This document shows positions 5,201 through 10,962 of a stretch of DNA of 10,962 bases, piece after piece (the first letter of the stretch is position 1; every line of letters starts with the position of its first letter). The stretch covers positions 1 to 10,962 of the forward strand of contig CAMZET010000026.1 of assembly GCA_947305825.1 (NCBI GenBank), given 5' to 3'. A program made the position numbers and the translations under genes. The notes below the pieces were generated by a model. That model worked only from the letters and a program-made list of their open reading frames with translations. It did not search any database and was not told the origin of the DNA. The DNA is from an uncultured Verrucomicrobiota bacterium (lineage in GTDB: Bacteria; Verrucomicrobiota; Kiritimatiellia; RFP12; UBA1067).

Positions 5201-7129
5201 TCACCGTCTCCCCGGCTCGTCGATTCCCGACGAAAGCGTGGCAATCAAGTCCGGGACGTCGCGCCAGGGTGCGGTGCGAAGGCGCCTGATGGACATGGAA
5301 AGGCCCAGGCGTCTAGCGACCGTGGCGTCGGAGGAGTCAGCGGCCGGCAGCAAGCCGCGGACGCGCTCGGCATACGCCACCCAGAGCGCCCTGACGAAAT
5401 CCTGCATCATCTCCACAGGCGAAAGGCGCGAGGCCTGGCTCTTGCCGGCATCGACGAAAGCGGCGTCGAAATACGCGCGTTCGGCGCTCGGCAGGGCGTC
5501 GGCGAACGGTCCGAGGCGGTCTTCGCCAGAGGGTATTTCGCCGCGCCAGGCTTCGACGAAGCGGCGCGTGAAGTCGTGTGCGAACACGGCGTCAGGCAGG
5601 AAGCGGGCAATCATTTCGTCGAGCTGCGCGTCGAACTCGTGTGCGACGAGGAAAGCGGCGAGAGCGATTTCGCGCGGCGGCGGCGGGATGGCGGCTTCCG
5701 GCGGCACTTCCACGTCCGGCGGCGGCTCGTCTGCATCGAAGTCGGGCGGCGGACCCTCATTTTCATCCGGCTCCTGGGGCGGCGGGGACGCAGCAAGCGA
5801 GCGCGACGGCGGCGCTTTCGCCTTCACTTTCTGCAATTCCTCGTTCAACGCCGACGCCGGCAGAGACAGCAGCTTCGACGCCTCGCCCACCATGCTCGCT
5901 CGCAATATAGCGTTCGGGCACTGCGCTATCGTCGAGAGCACCGCCTTCGTTATGCGCGAAACGGCGTCGAGCGTGTCGTCGCGAGCCTCCTTCGCCTTCT
6001 CCACGCGGCACTGGAAACTGACGACAGACTCGGCGGCGTCCAGAAGGCGCTGGAACGCCTCCGGGCCTTTCGTCCGCAGGAACGAGTCGGGGTCGTGGCC
6101 TTCGGGAAGGTTGACGACGCGGACCGGCATTCCGGCGGCGAGGAGCATTCCGGCGGAGCGGATGGCGGCCTTGTGGCCGGCGTTGTCGTCGTCGAAAACG
6201 AGCGCGGCGGAGTCCGCGACGCGCGAGAGCATCTTCACGTGCTCCTCGGTGAACGCGGTGCCCTGGCTGGCGACTGCGACGGGGAAGCCGGAGGCGTGGA
6301 GGCGGATGCAGTCGATTTGCCCCTCGCAGACGATTACTTCGCGGTGCGGAGCGCGGGCGATGTTCCCGGCGGCGCGGTCGAAGGCGTAGAGCACGTTCGA
6401 CTTGCGGAAAATCTCCGTCTCCGGCGAATTGACGTATTTGCCCGAACGCTTGTCTTCGACGAGTTGCCTTCCAGAGAAGGCGACCACCCTTCCCTGCCTG
6501 TCGCGTATCGGGAACATGAGACGACCGGAGAAGCGGTGGTAGCCGTCGTCGCCTGGGCGAGTTGGAAGCTTCACGACTCCGGCCTCCTCGAGCTCTTCTG
6601 GCTTGAAGCCGTTCTTCTGGGCCCACTTGAACATGACGGACGCACCCGCCGGCGCGTAGCCTATCAGAAAATCCTCCTGTATCTTTTCGCCGAGCTCGCG
6701 CTTGGCAAGATATTCGCGTGCTATTTGGGCAGCGCCTGTCTTCAGCAGACATCTACGGTAGAACTGCGCCAGCTCCGCCATGAGCGCGTAGAGCCTCTTG
6801 CGCCGCCCGGCGTTCGGGTCCCGCCCCCCTTCCTTTATCTCCACCCCGCACCGCGACGCCAGCCGCTTCACCGCCTCCGGAAACGTCAGCCCCTCCATCT
6901 TCATCACGAAGTCGAACGCGCTCCCGTGCTCACCGCACCCGAAGCAATGGTAGAATCCACGCGACTGGTTTATGCTGAAACTCGGCGTCTTCTCGCGGTG
7001 GAACGGACAGCACGCCTTCAGCGAGCTGCCAGAATGGTGCAGCGCAATCCCGTACGAGGCGATAAGCTCCCCCAAATCCGTCCGCGACCGGATTTCCTCT
7101 ATCGTCTCCTCTGGAATCGCGCCGCCCAA
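5201..7129 (-). CDS. dnaG: DNA primase
   Basis: This 642-residue protein synthesises the RNA primers for lagging-strand replication. The N-terminal CHC2-type zinc-binding domain is intact: C41-P-F-H44 and C62-F-G-C65 around TPSFSINQSRGFYHC. The catalytic core has SGRLMFPIRDRQGRVVAFSGR (201-221), the TOPRIM acidic motif EGQID (269-273) and the DDD metal motif at 313-315 (VFDDDNAGHKA). A Pro/Glu-rich linker at about 438-486 separates the core from a C-terminal helical domain (about 487-642) where helicase (DnaB) binding is expected. The start is TTG 7129: it gives the family-typical beginning MGGAIPEETIEEIRSRTDL and has GAGAGG eight bases upstream, inside the last codons of citrate synthase, whose stop is four bases away. 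The two genes should therefore be co-transcribed and perhaps translationally coupled. Many bacteria instead pair dnaG with rpsU and rpoD. The gene ends directly at an AT-rich repeat block. Confidence 0.97.
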   Translation of the reverse strand: MGGAIPEETIEEIRSRTDLGELIASYGIALHHSGSSLKACCPFHREKTPSFSINQSRGFYHCFGCGEHGSAFDFVMKMEGLTFPEAVKRLASRCGVEIKEGGRDPNAGRRKRLYALMAELAQFYRRCLLKTGAAQIAREYLAKRELGEKIQEDFLIGYAPAGASVMFKWAQKNGFKPEELEEAGVVKLPTRPGDDGYHRFSGRLMFPIRDRQGRVVAFSGRQLVEDKRSGKYVNSPETEIFRKSNVLYAFDRAAGNIARAPHREVIVCEGQIDCIRLHASGFPVAVASQGTAFTEEHVKMLSRVADSAALVFDDDNAGHKAAIRSAGMLLAAGMPVRVVNLPEGHDPDSFLRTKGPEAFQRLLDAAESVVSFQCRVEKAKEARDDTLDAVSRITKAVLSTIAQCPNAILRASMVGEASKLLSLPASALNEELQKVKAKAPPSRSLAASPPPQEPDENEGPPPDFDADEPPPDVEVPPEAAIPPPPREIALAAFLVAHEFDAQLDEMIARFLPDAVFAHDFTRRFVEAWRGEIPSGEDRLGPFADALPSAERAYFDAAFVDAGKSQASRLSPVEMMQDFVRALWVAYAERVRGLLPAADSSDATVARRLGLSMSIRRLRTAPWRDVPDLIATLSSGIDEPGRR

Positions 7130-7133
7130 GGCG

Positions 7134-8489
7134 TCAGCCTCTCTTTTTGAGCGGGATGTAAGGGCGCGGTCGGAAGAGCGGCTTGTAGGCAGGGCGGATG
7201 ATGGGGCCTGCGTTGATTAGCTCCTCCATGCGGTGTGCGCACCAGGAGACGCAGCGGGCGATGGCGAAGATGGGAGTGTAGAGGTCGCGCGGGATGCCGA
7301 GCATGTCGTAGACGAAGCCGGAATAGAGGTCGACGTTGGCGCACACGTCCTCTGCGCGAGGATGGCGGCTCTTGACAATCGCCGGGCCGAACTCCTCGAC
7401 CATTTCAAAGAGCCGCAGCTCCTCCAGACGCCCTTTCGCGCGCGCCAGTTCCCTCGCCTTGGCCTTAAGCATCTGCGCGCGAGGGTCGCTTATCGTATAG
7501 ACGGCATGCCCAAGCCCGTAGATGAGACCCGACCTGTCTCCGGCCTTGCGGTCCGCTATCTTTTCGAGGTAGGCGACGACGTGCTTCTCGCTGCGCCAGT
7601 CCTTCGCGTTCCTCTTTATTTCGTCCATCTGGTCCATGACGCGCAAATTGGCGCCGCCGTGGCGGTAGCCTTTGAGCGAAAGGACGGATGCGGCGAGCGA
7701 CGAGAAGAGGTCGGTATGGGCGCTCGTGACTACGTGCGTGACGAATGAAGAGTTGTTTCCGCCGCCGTGCTCGGCGTGGAGGATGAGCGCCAGGTCGAGC
7801 GTCTCGGCCTCCAGTCGGGTGTATTTGCCGTCTTCGCGTATGAGCAGAAGGAAATTCTCTGCGGTGGACTTCTTCGGGTCCGGGTTGCGTATCATCAGCG
7901 GCGCATCCATGTGGTAGTGCGCCTTCGCCTGGTAGGCGTATGCGGCAATCGTGGGCATGGCGCCCATGAGGTTTATGGACATCCTGAGGCAGTTCTCGAT
8001 GCTCATGTCTTCGGGTGCGCCTATTTCGTCGTAGGCGTAGGCGAAGAGGAGCGAGCGGGCGATGCCGTTCATTATGTCGAGCGGCGGGTGGCGCAGTATG
8101 GCATTCTCCTTGAAGCCGTCGGAGAGGCGGCGGTAGGAGCCGAGTTTCTGCTTGAAATCGACGAGTTCGCGCCCGGTCGGCAGCGCTCCGAACAGCAGAA
8201 GGTAGGCCGCCTCCTCGTAGCCGAAGCGGTGCTCGCGCTTGTCGGCGTTCACCAAATCCTTCACGTTGATGCCGCGGTAGTAGAGTTCGCCGGGAATCGC
8301 CATGCGCTCGCCTTCGCTCGTCACGTAGCCGTGGACGTTGCCGACAGTGGTCAAGCCGACGAGCACGCCCGTGCCGTCGTCGTAGCGCAACCCCCGCTTC
8401 ACTCCGTATTTCCTGTAGAGCGCCGGGTCAATCTTGTCAGCCTCGCGCACCCGCTGCGCATACGTCTCGAGCCATTCCTTGTCTATCAT
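7134..8489 (-). CDS. gltA: Citrate synthase
   Basis: The enzyme condenses oxaloacetate with acetyl-CoA to citrate, the entry step of the TCA cycle, in the cytoplasm. The 451-residue product carries the family signature: LHAEHGGGNNSSF with oxaloacetate-binding His238 or His241 (237-249), LKGYRHGGAN with catalytic His277, YGLGHAVYTISDPRA with His328, and NVDLYSGFVY with catalytic Asp387. Both catalytic histidines and the aspartate are present. The length and the LKGYRHGGANLRVM region resemble, from memory, the ~445-residue form of Bacteroides and other gut anaerobes rather than the E. coli type. The start ATG 8489 follows AGGA within GCGACAGGAAGAAG, itself the last of three near-identical leader copies. 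It is the first gene of a pair with dnaG (four-base gap). The upstream CesT-like gene ends 108 bases away, so all three may share a transcript. Confidence 0.96.
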   Translation of the reverse strand: MIDKEWLETYAQRVREADKIDPALYRKYGVKRGLRYDDGTGVLVGLTTVGNVHGYVTSEGERMAIPGELYYRGINVKDLVNADKREHRFGYEEAAYLLLFGALPTGRELVDFKQKLGSYRRLSDGFKENAILRHPPLDIMNGIARSLLFAYAYDEIGAPEDMSIENCLRMSINLMGAMPTIAAYAYQAKAHYHMDAPLMIRNPDPKKSTAENFLLLIREDGKYTRLEAETLDLALILHAEHGGGNNSSFVTHVVTSAHTDLFSSLAASVLSLKGYRHGGANLRVMDQMDEIKRNAKDWRSEKHVVAYLEKIADRKAGDRSGLIYGLGHAVYTISDPRAQMLKAKARELARAKGRLEELRLFEMVEEFGPAIVKSRHPRAEDVCANVDLYSGFVYDMLGIPRDLYTPIFAIARCVSWCAHRMEELINAGPIIRPAYKPLFRPRPYIPLKKRG

Positions 8490-8535
8490 CTTCTTCCTGT
8501 CGCTTTCTTCCTGTCGCGTTCCTTATTCCTGTCGC
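8490..8535 (-). promoter_or_regulatory. Triplicated Shine-Dalgarno leader of citrate synthase
   Basis: Read on the minus strand, three copies of GCGACAGGAAKAAG lie in tandem directly before ATG 8489: 8535-8518 (with four extra bases GAAC), 8517-8504, and 8503-8490. Each includes AGGA, and the last copy abuts the start codon with AGGA at normal spacing. The two upstream copies have no start codon of their own at useful distance. The rest of the 8536-8597 gap shows no clear promoter; GTCGCCG...CGGCGC near 8556-8578 is a weak hairpin without a T run. Confidence 0.7.
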
Positions 8536-8597
8536 GTTGGTGTTCCATATGCCATCGTCTGCGCCGTCAGTCGCGGCGACACTCCGCCGATCCGCCG

Positions 8598-9023
8598 TCA
8601 CGGGCGAATCATCACTTCCGGGAACCTGGCGGCCGGCTGCTCGCGCATGGTCTCGAGCCTGGCGAGCCACCAGTCGCACGAGTCGAGAAATTCCTCGAAA
8701 AACCGGCGCAAAGCGCGTTCGTCGAGCGAGTCCGGCGCTTCCTGCCAGAGAAACGGCCTGCCCGCGTCGTCCGCCGCAAGCACCGCCTTGTCCCGCAGCA
8801 TCCGCCCCGGCGCGTATGACGCCAGACGCTCGAGGTCCCCGGCATCCGCCGGCAACCGCCTTTCCAGGCGCAACCGCGAACCGGCCCCCGGAAGAACCGC
8901 GATTTCCGCCCCGTCCACGACCAGCGCCGAAGCCCCCTCCGCATCAGGATAGCCTACCGCGCTCCGCAGCCGCTCTACCGCCGCCGCGTACGCAGCGCCC
9001 TTGTTCCCTTGTTGACTTTCCAT
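8598..9023 (-). CDS. Small CesT/YbjN-like protein, possible type III secretion chaperone-family member
   Basis: Taken from ATG 9023 the product has 141 residues. No signal peptide or membrane segment is seen, so it should be cytoplasmic. Its architecture fits the Tir-chaperone (CesT) family fold: N-terminal helix (about 10-23), beta strands LVVDGAEIAVLPG and RLRLERRLP (34-58), a helix DLERLASYAPGRML (63-76), strands KAVLAADDAGRPFLWQEAP (79-97), and a final helix ending in FLDSCDWWLARLE (112-124) with the Trp typical of these proteins. Such proteins keep type III effectors unfolded, or are relatives of unknown role. No effector, ATPase or other type III gene is nearby, so a secretion role is unproven. 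The start is uncertain: ATG 9023 and ATG 9032 are in frame and neither has a Shine-Dalgarno. A TAAAAT box seven bases before 9023 suggests a leaderless mRNA starting there. An in-frame codon at 9059 lies upstream of that promoter. Confidence 0.5.
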   Translation of the reverse strand: MESQQGNKGAAYAAAVERLRSAVGYPDAEGASALVVDGAEIAVLPGAGSRLRLERRLPADAGDLERLASYAPGRMLRDKAVLAADDAGRPFLWQEAPDSLDERALRRFFEEFLDSCDWWLARLETMREQPAARFPEVMIRP

Positions 9024-9030
9024 GGTGTAC

Positions 9031-9036
9031 ATTTTA
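9031..9036 (-). promoter_or_regulatory. TAAAAT -10 box, leaderless promoter of the CesT-like gene
   Basis: The minus strand reads GCGGATTTTGGTAAAAT, then GTACACC, then ATG 9023. The box ends seven bases before the ATG, so the expected transcription start is at the start codon itself. The context GCGGATTTT..GGTAWAAT matches the promoter at 2216-2221. No -35 consensus is visible. Confidence 0.55.
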
Positions 9037-9086
9037 CCAAAATCCGCGCCCGGACGCAACGCGCACCTAGATTTTCATGCGCTTTC

Positions 9087-9174
9087 TCTGCCGCCGGACG
9101 CGCTGCCTAGCGGCACTAGGCGGGTTGTCAGGCTGGGGTAGGCGGGTCGTCAGGATGCGGCAGACGCGTCGTCG
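9087..9174. repeat. Second, diverged 22-bp repeat array (four units) running into the dehydrogenase gene
   Basis: Units start at 9087, 9109, 9131 and 9153, each 22 bases. The first, TCTGCCGCCGGACGC..., matches the inverted head unit of the array at 2418 (TGCC.CC.GACGC..TGC.T). The second, AGCGGCACTAGGC..., matches its direct units, reproducing the same head-inverted layout with TGCCGC facing GCGGCA. Units 3 and 4 are more diverged (GGCTGGGGTAGGC, GGATGCGGCAGAC) but keep the register and share GGGTYGTCA-like tails. The last unit and the start of the tail overlap the coding end of the alcohol dehydrogenase: its final residues DDASAAS and its stop (9150-9152) are read from repeat sequence. Confidence 0.75.
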
Positions 9175-10352
9175 CAGCAAAGGCGGTATATTTCCGCGAC
9201 ATCGGCCTCCGTCAGCGGCATGAAGCCGCCGATTGTGTTGCCGTTGAGATTGAGCGTTTTCACGAGGAGCGGAATGTCCTCTTTTTTCGCGCCGAGTTCG
9301 TCAAACGTGAGCGGAAGGCCAAGGGACTTGAGCCATTGCCGGAATGCCTCTATGCCCGCTAACGCGGCGTCCCCGTCGGCGTCTTCGCGCCCGACGCCGA
9401 ACACGTTGCGGGCGAACCGCGCAAAGCGAGCGACGTCCGCCTTGTGGACGTACCGCATCCATGCCGGCATGACGACGGCGAGCCCGGCGCCGTGCGCACA
9501 GTCGTAGAGCGCGGAGAGCTCATGCTCGATTCCGTGGCTTGCCCAGTCCTGCACGCGCCCCGCGCCACATATGTCGTTGTGGGCGAGCGTCCCAGCCCAC
9601 ATTATGTTCGCCCGCGCCTGGTAGTCTCGCGGATTGGACATAACCTTCGCGCTTTCTTCTATCACGGTTTTCATGACGGCCTCGCAGAGGTTGTCGGTCA
9701 GCGCGACGTCTTTCGTGGGCGAGAAGTATCTTTCGCAGAGGTGCGCGAACATGTCCGCCAGGCCGCAGGCCGTCTGGAACGGCGGAAGACTCATCGTCAG
9801 TTCGGGATTCATCACCGCGAATTTCGGGCGGAGGATGTCGCCGCCCGCAGCGCGCTTGAGGTTCTCCGGCTCTAGATTGACCACGCTGTTCGTCGAGCCC
9901 TCGCTCCCGGCGGCGGCGATTGTCAGCACGACGCCTACCGGCAGCGCGGCGGGTATCGCCGGACGCACTTTCACCTCGCGCCCGACGTAGAACCCTCGCC
10001 AACGGCCGCCGTTCGCCGCGCCTATCGCAATGGCCTTCGCAGAGTCGATTACGCTCCCGCCGCCGACGGCGAGCAGGAAATCGACCCCCTCCGCCATCGC
10101 CAGGCGCACGCCCTCGTCGACCAGCGCGCTGCGCGGGTTCGGCTTCACGCCGCCAAGCTCTACCCAAGCAACGCCGACGGCAGAAAGCGACGCCTTTACG
10201 CGCTCTAACAAGCCGCTTGCGACAGCGCTCTTCCCGCCATAGTGCACAAGCGCCTTCTTCCCGCCGAAGCGCCTGACGAGTTCGCCGGTCTGCGCTTCCT
10301 TCCCTCTGCCGAACGCAAAATACGTCGGCGACCAGAAATTGAAATCTGTCAT
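9150..10352 (-). CDS. Iron-containing (group III) alcohol dehydrogenase, butanol dehydrogenase/YqhD-like
   Basis: This 400-residue cytoplasmic enzyme should reduce aldehydes to alcohols with NAD(P)H during fermentation or aldehyde detoxification. The Rossmann-type half has GGGSVIDSAKAIAIG at 97-111, the nucleotide-binding signature of the family. The metal ligands are Asp200 and His204 (GLADMFAHLCERYF), His273 and His287 (ASHGIEHELSALYDCAHGAG). Spacings of 4, 69 and 14 residues equal those I recall for E. coli YqhD, so the active site is complete. The start ATG 10352 has AGGAG eight bases upstream and overlaps the preceding small gene's stop as ATGA, implying coupling. The last seven residues (DDASAAS) derive from the 22-bp repeat array, so the original C-terminus may have been altered there. 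Substrate cannot be told from sequence; butanol, propanediol or general aldehyde reductase are all possible. Confidence 0.95.
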   Translation of the reverse strand: MTDFNFWSPTYFAFGRGKEAQTGELVRRFGGKKALVHYGGKSAVASGLLERVKASLSAVGVAWVELGGVKPNPRSALVDEGVRLAMAEGVDFLLAVGGGSVIDSAKAIAIGAANGGRWRGFYVGREVKVRPAIPAALPVGVVLTIAAAGSEGSTNSVVNLEPENLKRAAGGDILRPKFAVMNPELTMSLPPFQTACGLADMFAHLCERYFSPTKDVALTDNLCEAVMKTVIEESAKVMSNPRDYQARANIMWAGTLAHNDICGAGRVQDWASHGIEHELSALYDCAHGAGLAVVMPAWMRYVHKADVARFARFARNVFGVGREDADGDAALAGIEAFRQWLKSLGLPLTFDELGAKKEDIPLLVKTLNLNGNTIGGFMPLTEADVAEIYRLCCDDASAAS

Positions 10353-10663
10353 CTCGCTTCTCCTCTCGATTCACGGGTTCTTCCCGCATTCCTTGAAATA
10401 TCCGCCGGCAAGCCATCGCTTCCGTTCTTCGCCATGCCGCCGCACTCGCCGCTCGATTTCCATTTCTCCATTCCACCCTTCTTGAAACCGACAACCTTCT
10501 TTGGCGGCGGCTTCAGCCCCGCTTTTGCCTTCTGCTGCTTCCGCATCGCGGCAAGCCGTCTTGTTTTCACTAGTCCCATTGCGCAAAATCCATTCAGCCT
10601 CGCGGCTTCCTTTCCGTTTGCCTGGTGCAACGCCTGTTTGCAATCTTGAGGCTTTCGGGGCAT
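10349..10663 (-). CDS. Small basic protein of unknown function, overlapping the dehydrogenase start
   Basis: From ATG 10663 the frame gives 104 residues (MPRKPQDCKQALHQANG...), rich in Lys, Arg and Gly with a KPPPKK stretch near residue 54 and no signal peptide, membrane helix or recognised domain. Three things support reality: an AAGAGG just before the ATG (tight spacing) with another GGAGG further up, a promoter at 10706-10734, and an ATGA overlap of its stop with the dehydrogenase ATG, a usual sign of coupled genes. Against it, the last 30 residues look like random coding of a leader, and no family is recognised. The frame remains open to 10741, but that extension crosses the promoter. If it is not a gene, the 310 bases are a long 5' leader of the dehydrogenase. 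Confidence 0.35.
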   Translation of the reverse strand: MPRKPQDCKQALHQANGKEAARLNGFCAMGLVKTRRLAAMRKQQKAKAGLKPPPKKVVGFKKGGMEKWKSSGECGGMAKNGSDGLPADISRNAGRTRESRGEAR

Positions 10664-10734
10664 CCGCCTCTTGCGATAGAAAAACCTCCAAATTGCGACG
10701 CAGACAGTATACACTATTTTGCGCCTGTTTGCAA
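10631..10734. repeat. 13-bp direct repeat CGCCTGTTTGCAA, one copy over the -35 box
   Basis: CGCCTGTTTGCAA occurs at 10631-10643 and again at 10722-10734, 91 bases apart. The second copy contains the TTGCAA used as -35 of the promoter at 10706-10734; the first lies inside the small basic gene. It may be a pair of operator sites, or leftover duplication. No inverted symmetry beyond TTGCAA is seen. Confidence 0.4.
10706..10734 (-). promoter_or_regulatory. Sigma70-like promoter TTGCAA-17-TATACT for the basic protein/dehydrogenase pair
   Basis: On the minus strand TTGCAA (10734-10729) is separated by exactly 17 bases from TATACT (10711-10706). The predicted transcript would start near 10699, giving a leader of about 35 bases to ATG 10663 that includes TTTGGAGG. 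It is the best-formed promoter in the window. The remaining 10735-10780 interval, between the 46-residue gene and this promoter, has no clear terminator; GCAACAATAGTTGTAGC is only a weak hairpin without a T run. Confidence 0.55.
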
Positions 10735-10780
10735 CGCCCAATGAATACCCTTCTTTTGCTACAACTATTGTTGCTCTAGG

Positions 10781-10921
10781 CTACACTCGCTCTAGGAGTC
10801 TGCGCAAACGCTCCTTAAGGCGCTCCAACTCCTTCCAATCTTGCTGTGCTTCTGCGTATGCCATCAGTCCTTCAAGGCGATGGATCTGCTCGATGTAGTC
10901 GTCCTGCTGCGGCATTGCCAT
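10781..10921 (-). CDS. 46-residue charged helical small protein, unknown function
   Basis: ATG 10921 to TAG 10781-10783 encodes 46 residues beginning MAMPQQDDYIEQIHRLEG and ending LKERLRRLLERV. From residue 9 onward it is almost wholly helix-favouring, with Leu/Ile at heptad-like spacing and dense Glu/Arg/Lys, so a short coiled coil or helical hairpin is expected; there is one Trp at 29 and no Cys. A GGTGA/AAGG ribosome-binding site lies 7-10 bases upstream, overlapping the end of the preceding frame, whose stop is two bases before this ATG. This spacing suggests an operon. I do not recognise a family; short helical proteins like this are frequent in phage and mobile-element operons, but nothing else here shows that. 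Confidence 0.5.
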   Translation of the reverse strand: MAMPQQDDYIEQIHRLEGLMAYAEAQQDWKELERLKERLRRLLERV

Positions 10922-10923
10922 AG

Positions 10924-10962
10924 TCACTCACCTTCTTTCTCAAACTTGTCGGCGTAGAAACC
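10924..10962 (-). CDS. C-terminal end of an upstream gene (12 codons plus stop)
   Basis: The minus strand enters the window reading GFYADKFEKEGE and then TGA at 10926-10924, two bases before the next ATG. The frame was chosen because it ends right at the following gene and overlaps its ribosome-binding site in the usual operon manner. The fragment is too short to name, and another frame that reads through cannot be excluded. Confidence 0.4.
   Translation of the reverse strand, partial: GFYADKFEKEGE

Noticed and set aside
5001..5204. 67-codon minus-strand frame after dnaG
   Set aside because: Its only notable sequence, Ser-Pro-His-Leu-Pro-Ile repeats, is the translated G-rich tandem repeat; no ribosome-binding site.
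5576..7150. Long plus-strand open frame (524 codons) opposite dnaG
   Set aside because: Antisense shadow of the primase; its sequence is low-complexity Arg/Val/Leu with no domain.
7767..8819. Plus-strand open frame (350 codons) opposite gltA and the CesT-like gene
   Set aside because: Crosses two real genes in antisense and lacks domains or a ribosome-binding site.
9520..10494. Minus-strand open frame (324 codons) in another frame over the dehydrogenase
   Set aside because: Same strand but shifted from the iron-type dehydrogenase, which has the complete active site; Arg-rich shadow.

Overview
The window is GC-rich (about 60% or more by eye). Every supported gene is on the minus strand, so transcription runs from position 10962 towards 1. 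Gene content suggests a Gram-negative bacterium of the PVC group, possibly a gut-type Verrucomicrobiota/Kiritimatiellota or Lentisphaerae relative. The clues are a divergent GspL/PilM-PilN-like and GspM/PilO-like pair, a secreted thermolysin-like protease with a putative-Ig and beta-rich tail, an orphan CesT-like chaperone, and a citrate synthase of the ~450-residue type I recall from Bacteroides-like gut bacteria. The phylum is inference; there is no rRNA or other marker here.

Layout, in transcription order (right to left). (1) 10962-10781: the last 12 codons of an upstream gene, then a 46-residue charged helical protein. (2) 10741-9150: a sigma70-like promoter, a small basic protein of unknown function, and, overlapping its stop by ATGA, an iron-type alcohol dehydrogenase with complete metal and nucleotide sites. 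(3) 9174-9087: a 22-bp repeat array running into the end of the dehydrogenase gene. (4) 9036-5201: an apparently leaderless small CesT-like protein, then citrate synthase behind a triplicated Shine-Dalgarno leader, then DNA primase dnaG starting at TTG four bases after the citrate synthase stop. (5) 5200-5031: an AT-rich inverted-repeat block joined to a G-rich 8/24-bp tandem repeat. (6) 4992-2633: promoter and gene for a secreted M4 metallopeptidase, whose signal peptide is in a different frame from its body. (7) 2571-2415: a second, longer copy of the 22-bp array. (8) 2221-1: a promoter and a tight three-gene cluster for an inner-membrane type II secretion/type IV pilus platform (GspL-like, GspM-like, and an exported protein cut by the window edge that may be the secretin).

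The genes are mostly housekeeping (citrate synthase, primase, fermentative dehydrogenase) plus envelope/secretion functions. The M4 protease is the sort of Sec-exported protein a type II system sends out, so its position beside the gsp-like cluster may be meaningful. The least ordinary content is between genes. All three larger operon boundaries (2206-2632, 4939-5200, 9024-9150) carry repeats, and two of them share the same 22-bp family with the same head-hairpin design. At least two promoters place the -10 box 7-10 bases from the start codon, implying leaderless mRNAs. I found no tRNA, rRNA, CRISPR array, transposase or clear rho-independent terminator for a minus-strand gene.
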